Origin: Dipteris shenzhenensis
Taxonomy: Eukaryota > Polypodiophyta > Polypodiopsida > Gleicheniales
DNA length: 64,000 nt
Reading direction: 5' to 3' (one strand)
Assembly (NCBI GenBank): GCA_047967505.1
Contig: CM106540.1
Below the pieces are notes generated by a model. The model made no database searches. It was not told the DNA's origin and saw nothing but the letters and a program-made list of their open reading frames with translations. Position numbers and translations under genes: made by a program. Of this stretch, positions 55,395 to 64,000 are shown in pieces; positions within the stretch are counted from its first letter, which is position 1; each line of letters opens with the position of its first letter.

Positions 55395-55580
55395 AGCCTA
55401 GGTTAGACTAACAGAGGGTTGGGTTAGTTTGGTTAGGTCTAGCTAGTTATTGGGTTGAGTTACTTTGGTTGGGTTTAGGTTCAGTTAGTTGGCTAGGTTA
55501 GGTTAGTGTTAACTAGGGTTAAATGTTTTAGTTAGGTTACCTTAGGTCAAGGCCCTAACTGTCTTACCAGTCATAGGTTA
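55395..55580. repeat. Degenerate GGTTAG-rich stretch
   Basis: About 185 bases with at least seven GGTTAG words, many GTTAGTT and GGGTT words and few C's on the plus strand. It resembles worn telomere-like repeats or a G/T-biased LTR segment. The unit is not the plant TTTAGGG. Confidence 0.7.
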
Positions 55581-55829
55581 GCAGTCCTACTTAGGGACGC
55601 CCCCGCTCCCAAAAAAAAAAGTTCCACTTTTCAGCTTCTTTCTAGGGGCCTTTCATAGCGCGTTTGGAGCCATTTTGGCCCTGTTTCGAAGCTTCTTCGA
55701 CGACCCTTCTTCCGAGCCTCTCCATTGACATTTTCGTGTTTCCACGCACTATCTCAGGTGCTCATTATGCATGGTTTTATTATTCACTTCTCCTTACCTA
55801 CATTCGAGCTTCTCTCCAAGGCGTCACCA

Positions 55830-56945
55830 TGGCACCGAAGTGTGTCCCTCGTGAAGTGGTTGCATCCATTGGTGGTGTAGAGGTTCGTTCCACTCAGCCC
55901 CTCTCTCCTGCATCTCGGGAAGTGCAGGCAGTGCAGACGCAGTTTCTGGATGTCCTTTCCTCTATGCTCTAGGGTGCTTTCCGCCGTCAGATAGGACAGG
56001 AGTTCAGCCAGCAGCTTACCATAGCCATGGCTATGTAGGAGACCGCTCTTGTCCAAATGGGACAGCAGATGTAAGCAGATCACATCTGCCATTGCTATGC
56101 AGGATAAGGGTAAGCAGCCCACACCCCAGCATGGGGATCATTCAGACAGTTAGGATGTTTTGTCTGCTCCACCCAGGGGTTTTATGGTAGATGCCCGTCG
56201 TGCCTATGAGCATCAGTCTTCTGGACCATTGCATGTACCCCAGCTTGGGGATTATCTGGACATAGATGATGCATTTTCTGTGCCACAAAGCACCTTCTTG
56301 TAGGATGTCAGGCCATCTTTTGGCTCTCAACGTTCTACATCTATGCAGGCTGAGCCGTCTCTTTTGGGCCGACCCGTTGGTGTGCATTCGGCTAGTGCTC
56401 CTTTCATCGCACCAGCGAGTATGCGTGGAGTTGGCTTGGGTTTATATGGCAGCCCACACCCTTGGGAGAGAGGTCGGTCCTCTTCTCAGCCCTTTGGTAT
56501 GCCATCATTTCGGAGAGATGCATTTGGCAGAGAAGACCCAGCCCGGGATTCATGCACCTATATCGCTCCACCAGTGAGCACATATAGCCAGACGCAGCCA
56601 GTGCATCAGATGGCAGCAGCTTCTATGCAGCAGGGGGGGTGGTGGGCAGCAAGCCACTTTTGATGACATATTGGTAGATTCTTTCCGTTCATACAGGGCC
56701 CTACCTGAGGCCATCAAACTTGAGATGCCCTTCTCTGATTACGTGAACCTCAAGCGTAATGATGCCCGCACTTTTGGAGGCTACACACATAAGAATTATG
56801 CAGCCAAGGATATCAAGGGCAAACTCACAGTGCCTAAGTTTAAAGGGGACACTTGCACTCCCAATGAGTTGGAGGAGTGGCTCACGAAGCTGGAAGACTA
56901 TTTCGCTTCTACCTTAAGTCTGAGGAGGAGCGCATCATTTTTGCA
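55830..56945 (+). pseudogene. Gypsy gag, truncated
   Basis: The frame starts at MAPKCVPREVVASIGG (55829) and is broken at 55970. The block 56671-56945 contains VPKFKGDTCTPNELEEWLTK and LEDYF, the conserved start of the gag domain (F.GD..P.E...WL..LE.YF). The capsid C-terminal part and zinc knuckle are missing. Stops and frame changes are common in the glutamine-rich middle. Confidence 0.8.
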
Positions 56946-57260
56946 GGTGTGCATGTGTTGATGGACAGCGGTAGCACCCACAGTTTTGTTAACCGTAAGA
57001 CCTTACAGAGGGTGGGACTGATTGCTAGTGAGATAGACCATGGGCTGAGAGTAGAAGTGGCCAATGGACAGCATATGGTCAGTAGATCTTGTTGCCAAGA
57101 TGCAAGGATTAAGTTCTTTGATGACTAGACATTTGCAGGTGATCTCTTGGCACTCGACATGGGCCTAATAGATGTTGTCCTGTGCTGTGATTAGTTGCAA
57201 TCACTGGGCAAAATCAGCATGGATTTCAATGCCTTAAACTCAGCTTTGTCCACAGGGATG
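56946..57260 (+). pseudogene. Gypsy protease and linker
   Basis: The frame continuing from gag reads HVLMDSGSTHSFVNRKTLQR, with the catalytic DSGS of Ty3-type protease. It goes on to DARIKFFDD and a stop, then GDLLALDMGLIDVVLCCD and a second stop where a tryptophan is usual. The domain otherwise looks complete, about 100 residues. Confidence 0.88.
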
Positions 57261-57271
57261 GATCAGTTACA

Positions 57272-58216
57272 TTGCATGGTATTGCAGGTCCTAAATTGCA
57301 GGTCATTTCAGCAAGGCAGTTGGTCAGAGAGCTCAAGAGGGGCAGCGCCATATATGCATTAAATGTGTCAGTAACTAAGGAGGGTGGCACTCCCCGTGTT
57401 GATGATTGTGATATGCAGAGATTGCTCTCAGAGTTTGCAGATGTGTTTGCTGATTTGCCATCACAGTTGCCTCCGAGAAGAGATGTAGATCATGACATAG
57501 TCTTGGAACCTGGCAATAAGCCAATCAATAAGGCCCCATACTGACTCTCTAAGGTAGAATGGGAGGAAGTGGCAACTCAAGTGAGGGACTTACTTCAGAA
57601 GAGTTTCATCACTCATAGCACTTCTTCTTTTGCATCCCCTGAGTTGCTGGTGAAGGACGGTTCTTACCGTATGTGCATTGACTATAGAGACTTGAATAAG
57701 GTCACCATCAAGAATAGGTTTCTAATCCCCAGGATAGATGACCTGTTGGGATGAACGGGAGGAAGTGGCAACTCAAGTGAGGGACTTACTTCAGAAGAGT
57801 CTCGTCACTCATAGCACTTCTCCTTTTGCATCCCCTGTGCTGCTGGTGAAGGACGGTTCTTACCGTATGTGCATTGACTATAGAGACTTGAATAAGGTCA
57901 CCATCAAGAATAGGTTTCCAATCCCCAGGATAGATGACCTGTTCGGATGAACTCAAGGGTGCTCAGTTTTTCACTAAGATTGATTTGAAGTCCGGCTACC
58001 ATCAGATTAGCATGAAAGTTGGGATGAGCACAAGACAACCTTTCGCACAGAGAGGGGACTAAATGAGTTCAAGGTGATGCCTTTTGGATTGACCAATGCA
58101 CCAGCTACCTTTTAGGCACTACTGAACAAGATTTTGCAGCCTCTCCTTTTCAAATATGTGATGGTATTTTTTTGATGACATCCTCATTTACAGCAAGGAT
58201 AAGCAGGAGCACATCA
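57272..58216 (+). pseudogene. Gypsy reverse transcriptase, with duplicated segment
   Basis: After a linker with LLSEFADVFADLPSQLPPRR the RT shows [30 protein letters not shown], the same block again, KIDLKSGYHQI-like remnants, [15 protein letters not shown] and the catalytic DDILIYSKD. A run of T's before DDILIYS is one base too long and shifts the frame. Stops lie at 57541, 57753 and 57948. RT copies the element RNA into DNA. Confidence 0.92.
57561..57952. repeat. 196-bp tandem duplication in RT
   Basis: GGGAGGAAGTGGCAACTCAA starts at 57561 and at 57757; both copies end at GATAGATGACCTGTT(G/C)GGATGAAC. They differ at about six bases. In protein terms the segment from [14 protein letters not shown] to PRIDDL is present twice. 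Confidence 0.95.
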
Positions 58217-58539
58217 TGGCTGAGTCTGCCCTTCACCTCCGGAGTGCCGACAGAAACTCAGTACGAAGACTTTGTATAAATGGATGCTCAAGTATGTGTG
58301 GGTGTGTGGATTTGTATGTGTGAGAGCATATTTTTATACTATGGTCTACACCCACTGTTGGGCGCTGATGACGTTAGTGGGGATGTCATAGTAGCTAGTC
58401 CCTGCTATGCATGATGGAGTTTATGGTTTTCAACTTTGTGAGTGACTATCATGAGATTGAAACTGCACTATGTTGTGTTTTTAGAGGATGAGTTTGGGAA
58501 TGTTCCTGGATTCATCTAGGTATAAGCAGGAGCACATCA
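58199..58539. mobile_element. 305-bp insertion flanked by an 18-bp direct repeat
   Basis: ATAAGCAGGAGCACATCA occurs at 58199-58216 and 58522-58539. The RT reading (YSKDKQEHI) resumes at the second copy as YKQEHIRYVKQVLEVLRLHQ. The insert has TATTTTTATACTATGG and no frame, poly-A tail or clear pol III boxes. It may be a SINE or other short element with an 18-bp target duplication, or a repair insertion. Confidence 0.65.
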
Positions 58540-59270
58540 GGTATGTCAAGCAAGTGCTGGAAGTTTTGAGGTTGCATCAGCTTTATGCTAAAGCCAGTAA
58601 ATGCACTTTTATGGCACAAGAGGTTGAGTATCTTGGTCACATCATGAGCAATGATGGCATTCGAGTGGATCTTGCAAAGGTGAAATGCATTGAGAATTGG
58701 CCGCAGCCACGCAACCCTACTCAGTTGAGGGGATTTATAGGTCTTGCTTCCTTCTACTGGCGTTTTATTCGCAAGTTTGCCAAGAGGGCAGCCCTCTGAC
58801 AGACCTTTTGAAGAAGGATGCATTTATGTGGTCTACAGATGCACAGTGCAGCTTTGAAGACCTGAAATTTGCCCTCACTCATGCTCTTGTGTTGGTATGC
58901 CCTGATTTTTCACGTACTTTCATTGTGGAGGCAGATGCCAGTGGCAAAGGCTTAGTTAGGGGCTGTGGTAAGGCAGGAACACGGGGTAATTGCTTTTGAA
59001 AGCAGGAAATTGGATGTCAAGGAACTGGATTATCATGTGTATGATTAGGAGATGTTGGCTATCCTCCATGCTTTCGAAAAATGACACCACTACCTGTACG
59101 GTAGCAAAATCAAGTTTAAGACAGATCATAGGACACTCTGGTATTTCCTTAAGCAGCCCAACTTGTCAATGAAGCAGAAGAGGTGGCTGGCTAAGGTTCT
59201 GTCTTATGATTTCGACAGTGAGTACAGGAAAGGGAAAGAAAACGTGGTTGTAGATGCCTTATCCCGTATG
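58522..59270 (+). pseudogene. Gypsy RT thumb/connection and RNase H
   Basis: The plus strand reads LYAKASKCTFMAQEVEYLGH, GIRVDLAKVKCIENWPQP and LRGFIGLASFYWRFIRKFA, the RT connection. After a frame change comes FIVEADASGKGL (RNase H, catalytic D in VEADAS), a KLDVKELDYHVYD-stop-EMLAI block, KFKTDHRTLWYFLKQPNLSM and DFDSEYRKGKENVVVDALSR. The pieces are in the correct order and well preserved. Confidence 0.92.
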
Positions 59271-59379
59271 TGGGCTTGCAGTTTGTCTGCCATTTCTACC
59301 ATCTACCAGGAGTGGATTCATGGTATTCAGGAAGAATACACGTAGGATTCTAAGGCAGCTTCCATATTTGTGGAGTTAC

Positions 59380-59606
59380 AGAGGCCATCGAGCCAAGGGC
59401 ATGCTGAATTTAAGCTGCATAATGGGCTGTTGTGGTGCAAGGACAGAATTTATTTGGTGCCAGATTCAAAGTATCGACTGCTGGTCTTACAGGAAATGCA
59501 CTCATGTCCTATGGCAGGACATGCGTGAAAAGGTCAAACAGAGCTTTATCTGGGATGGCTTGTGGCGGGATGTAGTTAAATTTGTCAGTGAATGTTTGCC
59601 CTGCCG
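59380..59606 (+). pseudogene. Gypsy integrase, zinc-binding domain
   Basis: The plus strand reads LLWCKDRIYLVPDSKYR, then [10 protein letters not shown] and, after a frame change, CLPC. This is the H2C2 zinc-binding domain of Gypsy integrase. The next segment expected on this strand is missing and is found reversed at 59607-59878. Confidence 0.85.
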
Positions 59607-59878
59607 TTGTTGACAATCTCCCGAGGGAAGCCATGATGCTTAAGAACATGCTCGATGAATTGCCAAGCAACCTGTGATGCTGAATAACGGGTCTTGTGGG
59701 TATGAAATGGGCCTGCTTTGTCATTCTATCAACCACCACGAAAATGCTATCCCATCCCCGCTCTGTGGAACGCAACCATGTGATGAAATCCATAGCAATG
59801 TGAGTCCATTTGCCTTTTGGAATAGGTAATGGCTGCAAGAGACCCGCAGGTAACCGGCTGTCCACTTTATTCTGCTAG
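59607..59878 (-). pseudogene. Integrase core segment in inverted orientation
   Basis: Only on the minus strand does this block read integrase: [19 protein letters not shown] at its right end, [20 protein letters not shown] with the first catalytic D, then [16 protein letters not shown] and a [10 protein letters not shown] block at its left end. It starts where the CLPC domain stops on the plus strand and ends just where the plus-strand frame resumes at DAKFIGHF. So about 270 bases were flipped in place. Confidence 0.9.
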
Positions 59879-60462
59879 AGATGCAAAATTTATTGGTCAC
59901 TTTTAGCAGGAGTTATTTACAGCAGTGGGTACTTCTCTTACTCCTAGCACTACTTACCACCCTCAGACAGATAGACAGTCAGAAAGGGTAAACAAATGGT
60001 TGGAGGAGTATTTGAGGCATTTTTGTCATGACACACAGAAGTCTTGGGATAAGTGGTTGGCACTTGCTGAATTTTGTTACAACAGCACAAAGCACATCTC
60101 TATTGGCATGAGCCCATTTGAGGCTATGTATGGATGCACAGTGGGTATGCCATCTCTAGTTGCAGACATGGTTGTGAAAAATCAGCAAGCAAGAAATGGC
60201 TTGGAGAGTATGGATGCCCTTTTGCAATTGGCTAAAAAGAATATGTAGGATGCCCAAGCCAAGTAGAAGTATGCATATGAACACAGGAGGAATCTGTCTT
60301 TTGAAGTAGGGGATTATGTGCACTTATGCCTCCATAAGAACTGTTATTCCTCGCTGAAAGGTAACACCAACACGAAGCTTGCTCATAGGTATTACGGTCC
60401 CTACTGGATCATCCGCAAAGTTGGCGAGGTGGCGTATGAGTTGGAGCTACCCAGGATCTCCA
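59879..60462 (+). pseudogene. Integrase core end and C-terminal region
   Basis: The plus strand reads RDAKFIGHF (second catalytic D), TYHPQTDRQSERVNKWLEEY (with the catalytic E in SERVN), then EFCYNSTKHISIGMSPFEAM and VGDYVHL-like sequence. After that come RYYGPYWIIRKVGEVAYELE and LP, the GPY/F module. Stops at 60249 and nearby break it. Confidence 0.9.
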
Positions 60463-60880
60463 GGATTCATAATGTTTTCCATGTATCCTTGCTGAAGCCA
60501 CATGTCGGACAGCATGCCAAGTCCTTCTTGAGCTACCACCTATGGATGAGGAGGTCCACATACTTTATGTTCCGGAGCGCATCATGGGTTTCAGGGATCA
60601 CGTACTCCGAAACAAAGTCTACACCGAGTATCTTATCAAGTGGCAGGGACTCCCTGCGGATGAGAACTCATGGATTCATAATGTTTTCCATGTATCCTTG
60701 CTGAAGCCACATGTCGGACAGCATGCCAAGTCCTTCCTGAGCTACCACCTATGGATGAGGAGGTCCACATACTTTATGTTCCGGAGCACATCATGGGTTT
60801 CAGGGATCACGTACTCCGAAACAAAGTCTACACCGAGTATCTTATCAAGTGGCAGGGACTCCTTGCGGATGAGAACTCAT
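60463..60880 (+). repeat. 209-bp tandem duplication covering the chromodomain
   Basis: GGATTCATAATGTTTTCCATG begins at 60463 and at 60672, and both copies run to GGATGAGAACTCATGG. They differ at about four bases. The protein reads HNVFHVSLLKPHVGQ, VHILYVPERIMGFRDHVLRN and VYTEYLIKWQGL, i.e. the end of integrase and a chromodomain. The second copy ends ENSWQPESIV, the normal chromodomain end, so the first is the extra one. Chromodomains steer chromoviruses to heterochromatin. Confidence 0.92.
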
Positions 60881-61010
60881 GGCAGCCAGAGAGCATTGTC
60901 TAGAACAACCCCTATCTCCTACCGGGCTGACTATTATTTGCTGTTGATTGCACCTATTTAACAGCCTGCATATGAAATTTTGAGGGCAAAATTCTATGGG
61001 AAGGGATGGC

Positions 61011-61330
61011 TGTAATGAAGGGGAAAAAGAGGCCAAGTTAGAGGCCCTTTAGGTGGAAAATGTGGAGGGACTATATAAGTCTCCATCCATCCCCTACTAT
61101 GTACTTTTTGATGTGACATCTAATCCTATCTACTCTCCCTTCCTCCTTGCCTACGCTCACTCAATCTCTCTCTCTCTCTCTCTCTCTTCCCTACTCCCTC
61201 TCATTCTATCCCCTCTTCCTACCACATTCTCTCTCTCCTACCCTTTTCCTCCCTTCTTCCCCTATCTCTCTCTCCCCTTCTGCTAGTCTATCCCCCTTTC
61301 TCTAAATCTGCCCCTACCCCCTTTTCTACA
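61011..61330 (+). repeat. 3' LTR start with TATA box
   Basis: GGGAAGGGATGGC (60998-61010) could be a polypurine tract and TGTAATGAAGG the LTR start. ACTATATAAGTCTCC at 61070-61084 is a strong TATA box. A (CT)n tract follows at 61158-61188 within CT-rich sequence. The LTR end was not seen; minus-strand Gypsy fragments begin near 61400. Confidence 0.6.
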
Positions 61331-61399
61331 CCAACATTGGATGCTTCTGCTGCCAGGACGGTGGGTGGATGCACATGACTTGCCCTTCTGCTGAAGCTG

Positions 61400-63110
61400 A
61401 AAGCAGCTCAAGAACGTCGATGACATTGAGGTGCTTGCACCAGAGCAAATTTGCTTCATAGGTTTAAGGAGGTACTAGAAATCAATGACTCTTGTACACA
61501 TGTCAGGTTCATTAGAGCTCCCACAAGGCACCATGTGAGTTTTTCTAAGATAATCCTCACCTCCTAACAGCATATAAGCGGGCTTTCCATCTTCCCTAAT
61601 CTGCCTATGAAATCTCTGGCAGTGCTTGTTTCACATATGGCTTAAGCAGTGGCACGTGGAACATTGGATGCATTGTCCACTTCTTGGGGAACTAAAGCAT
61701 CATGGCTAATCATTGATACTTGGATGATGGCAAAATGCCAAAAGTGTGGTGTGACAGCTTCAGACACTTCTTCCCAATCTGCTGGAGTCTCTTCTTGATG
61801 ATCTTGAGGTAGATCCATTGACCTTGTACTCCATATCGGAGCGATACTTGCTGGTCTTGTTTGATTAGCCCTATCAGCTTTGGCTATCTTCTCCTCTCCA
61901 ACTCCAGAATCTGCTCATAGCTCTCAGAAATCCGATCCCCTTCATCCAAAGTCTTGGTAAGGAGGGACTTGAGCTTCTTGCCAAAGGTTTGTATAGGGAG
62001 TCCTATCCACACAAGATAAGTGGTGTTTTTTAGGATCCTTGTACTAAAGGTATTGCTCCCATGTAGATTTTGTATCATTGACATAACACTTTCGTATGTT
62101 GAAGGCAAACTGATGAAAAATATTTGTTTGGCCTATCTGGTTGTGGATAAAAGCCACTAAAGAAAGTTAACTTTGTACCAAATTTGTTGAACAGAGCCCT
62201 CTAAAAACCACTAGTGAGCAAGTCTTGGCCTAATTCTATAACCCTGGCGATACTGCACATCAGATACCAATATAACAAATAGCCATGTCTTTTTGTCGAT
62301 GGCACTCTTGCATGAAATCAACATGACAAACTTGCTAGATCCATCCACTATGGTTAGACATATCATGTTTTTGGTCCCAATGGCTGGTGGCTACTCCTCG
62401 ATGAAGTTTATGCTAATCTGCTCAAATGCCATAAGGCTTGCCGGAACTGAGAGAGCTTGCAAAGTTTGCCTTGACTTTGGTAGGGTCTGACCTGTTGGAT
62501 TTGAGATCGGATGGAGTAAGGTAGTGAACCTCCTCCAGAATGAGACTGGACGTCTTTGCATAGAACTTGTCTGAGATGATGCTCATGCTAAGCGGGATCT
62601 TTGGAGAAGATTAGGATGTCGTCAAGAAACACGGACACATTTAATGATGGGTTCTTGAAACCTGCTCCCTCATTCTGCTGAATGTGGCTGGCAGGCCAGT
62701 GAATCTGAAGGGCATCACCACAAATTCAAACTGGGGCTTTGTTATGTGGAATGCTGACTACTGAACAATGACTTAATGGATCCAGATCTGACAGTATACC
62801 TACTCTTCAGATCTAGCTTAGAAAACATCTATGCTCCATTAAGGCATTCCAAAATAAAATCAATCTTAGGCATAGGCAGCTGAAATTTAATTGTGAGTTT
62901 GTTGAATGTGCAGTAATCCACACATCCAGGCTGTGGTGTCCCTTTGTATTGAATATGGAGAATTATGGGGCTTGATGAACCTTGCTTTGAGAAACTCCTC
63001 CAACCGTGCATCTTAACTCCTATATGGTCTTGTTGAGCTAGTATGGATGCTTCTTGGTTGGCAAGACTCTGGAAAAAAGTTTCATCCTGCTGTGGTAGTA
63101 GCACAAAAAG
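61400..63110 (-). mobile_element. Ty3/Gypsy pol fragments, minus strand
   Basis: 62829-63100 on the minus strand reads SSSPIILHIQYKGTPQPGCVDYC, then FNKLTIKFQLPMPKIDFILECLNGA, the RT start block. Near 62600-62640 VFLDDILIFSKDP gives the active site. Around 61880-62110 LVWIGLPIQTFGKKLKSLL and ELRADSGVGEEKIAKA are in the position of integrase C-terminus and spacer. Stops are abundant. It is a different Gypsy family from the 55.6-61.3 kb element. Confidence 0.82.
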
Positions 63111-63121
63111 AAGGCAAAAAA

Positions 63122-64000
63122 TGTTAGAAATGACCCAACAAAGGGTACGCACAGCGGAAGACTTATAGCAATGCCCAGGACCTCACACAGTGTGGTGTGG
63201 GTTGTGGAATCACAAACTTCTTAACTTATGTGCATAAAATAGGTGTGCAGACTCATCAATAGACAATGAACCAGCCAGATAGAGAAACCACCAAAATAAT
63301 ATATTTCCATCCAAAACTATGTACACAATACAAAAGAGATAGATCTAGAGTCCCACCAATGGTGTGGTCCTCTGATCTAACCACAAGGTCCTTCTCCTAT
63401 CTGTTGGCTATCTCTAGACTCGAGCCCGCATGCTCCACCTCGAGCGTCTATAGGCTTTCCGTCCAGTGTGTTCTTCTCCACCTTACTGCCTGTGAATCAG
63501 CCTAGGTGGGCAGCCCCTGCCAAGCTTTGTCTGCAGCACACAGGTCCCCTTGGTCCTCCTGAATGTAGGCCCCAAGATAAATGTTCCACTGCTCCAACCT
63601 GCTTGTGAATGGCTGCTCCAAAAGATGATGATCTCAGCACCTTGCTGCCCTAGAAGACAGCCAAGGTCCAGCCCCTTCCTGGCTAAGTCTGCAGCCCTTC
63701 AAGCACCCTCTTACCTCCTGGATATAGGTCAAGAGGGTGGCTTCCTGCTGCTTCTTTCTGCCTCCTGGATTGCTGGCTTCTGGATATTGAATGAGGGCTG
63801 GAGGCCCTCCTTTTATAGGCCCAGGGGCCTGTCATAAAGACCGACCAGCCAGCTTCATACTGGCCGACCAGTCTGCTGCTGGTCCAGCCCTTTAAGGGCT
63901 CACAAAACTAGGGCCCTTTGGCCCACACTTCTAGGGCCTTTAGGCCCTCCAATCTAGGCAAGGGCCCAGCCTATATAAGGCATGCCACTGCCCACTGGCA
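63122..64000 (-). repeat. LTR (copy C) of the 44-49 kb family, cut by window end
   Basis: It starts TGTTAGAAATGACCCAAC at 63122, then GCGGAAGACTTATAG as in copy B, and follows copy A through AATACAAAAGAGATAGATC to GTGTGGTCCTCTGATCTAACC. The minus strand has TATAAAAGGAGGG (63802-63814) with ACCGAC and GCCGAC at 63840-63845 and 63863-63868. No primer site lies inside 63122; instead a Gypsy RT fragment adjoins, so this is a solo LTR or a 3' LTR. Confidence 0.75.

Larger units (their letters stand above)
55600..61330 (+). mobile_element. Ty3/Gypsy chromovirus, heavily rearranged
   Basis: The plus strand gives gag, protease, RT, RNase H, integrase, a chromodomain and a 3' LTR in Gypsy order. The 5' LTR and primer site are not recognised. 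Rearrangements are: a deletion joining gag to protease, a 196-bp duplication in RT, a 305-bp insertion after the RT active site, a 270-bp inversion in integrase and a 209-bp duplication over the chromodomain. Many stops are present as well. It probably sits in or beside the intron of the TOR1/SPR2-like gene. Confidence 0.92.

Noticed and set aside
1-64000. CRISPR array, bacterial operon or phage
   Set aside because: Introns with GT-AG ends, plant retrotransposons and a plant-specific protein family make this a plant nuclear region; no regular short repeats with unique spacers occur.

Overview
This window is nuclear DNA of a land plant, almost certainly a seed plant with a large genome full of decayed repeats. 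The one host gene is a plant-specific TORTIFOLIA1/SPIRAL2 microtubule-associated protein. The LTR elements use an initiator-tRNA-Met primer site, and plant-type telomere repeat units (TTTAGGG) appear inside LTRs. The density and decay of transposons would suit a conifer or other gymnosperm, but nothing here proves that.

Layout. 1-3596: minus-strand Copia element with an intact-looking 5' LTR, cut by the window edge. 4495-8190: old plus-strand Copia copy split by a Mutator-like element (6731-7862). 8380-13080: LINE fragments on both strands around an LTR/polypurine junction. 13751-14451: Ty3/Gypsy gag remnant. 15110-21424: tandem repeats, a minus-strand Copia gag-pol, TGACGTGG-bearing repeats and another LTR promoter. 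21430-24231: minus LINE, tandem repeats and a second copy of the Mutator-like family. 24780-25260: Copia gag fragment. 27708-32215: plus-strand Gypsy gag/protease with one LTR, facing an inverted copy of the same LTR. 32260-33643: unrecognised minus reading frames. 33590-35490: plus LINE with its 3' tail.

36376-42222: a minus-strand Helitron (HUH/Y2 Rep plus PIF1-type helicase) broken by five stops and several frameshifts, followed by a receptor-kinase fragment (42360-42923). 43040-49800: tandem duplications and a short non-autonomous LTR element whose LTRs and flanks carry about 21 copies of a TGCCCAYRTGGCA motif. 50400-51900: microsatellites, an exact 88-bp duplication and a 66-bp LINE tail with target duplication. 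52164-54293: the 5' four exons of the TOR1/SPR2-like gene, with consistent splice sites. 55600-61330: a plus-strand chromovirus-type Gypsy element rearranged by a duplication in RT, an insertion, an inverted integrase block and a duplicated chromodomain. 61400-63110: minus Gypsy fragments. 63122-end: a third LTR of the 44-49 kb family.

Apart from the microtubule gene, none of the coding regions looks functional: every transposon frame seen is interrupted. I found no clearly new gene system. The most notable signals are a two-copy Mutator-like family with matched ends and 9-11 bp target duplications; drought/cold-element cores (RCCGAC) just upstream of the TATA box in four LTRs; hairpins at the outer tips of three LTRs; and a Helitron whose five stop codons all read as C-to-T changes at CG or CHG sites.
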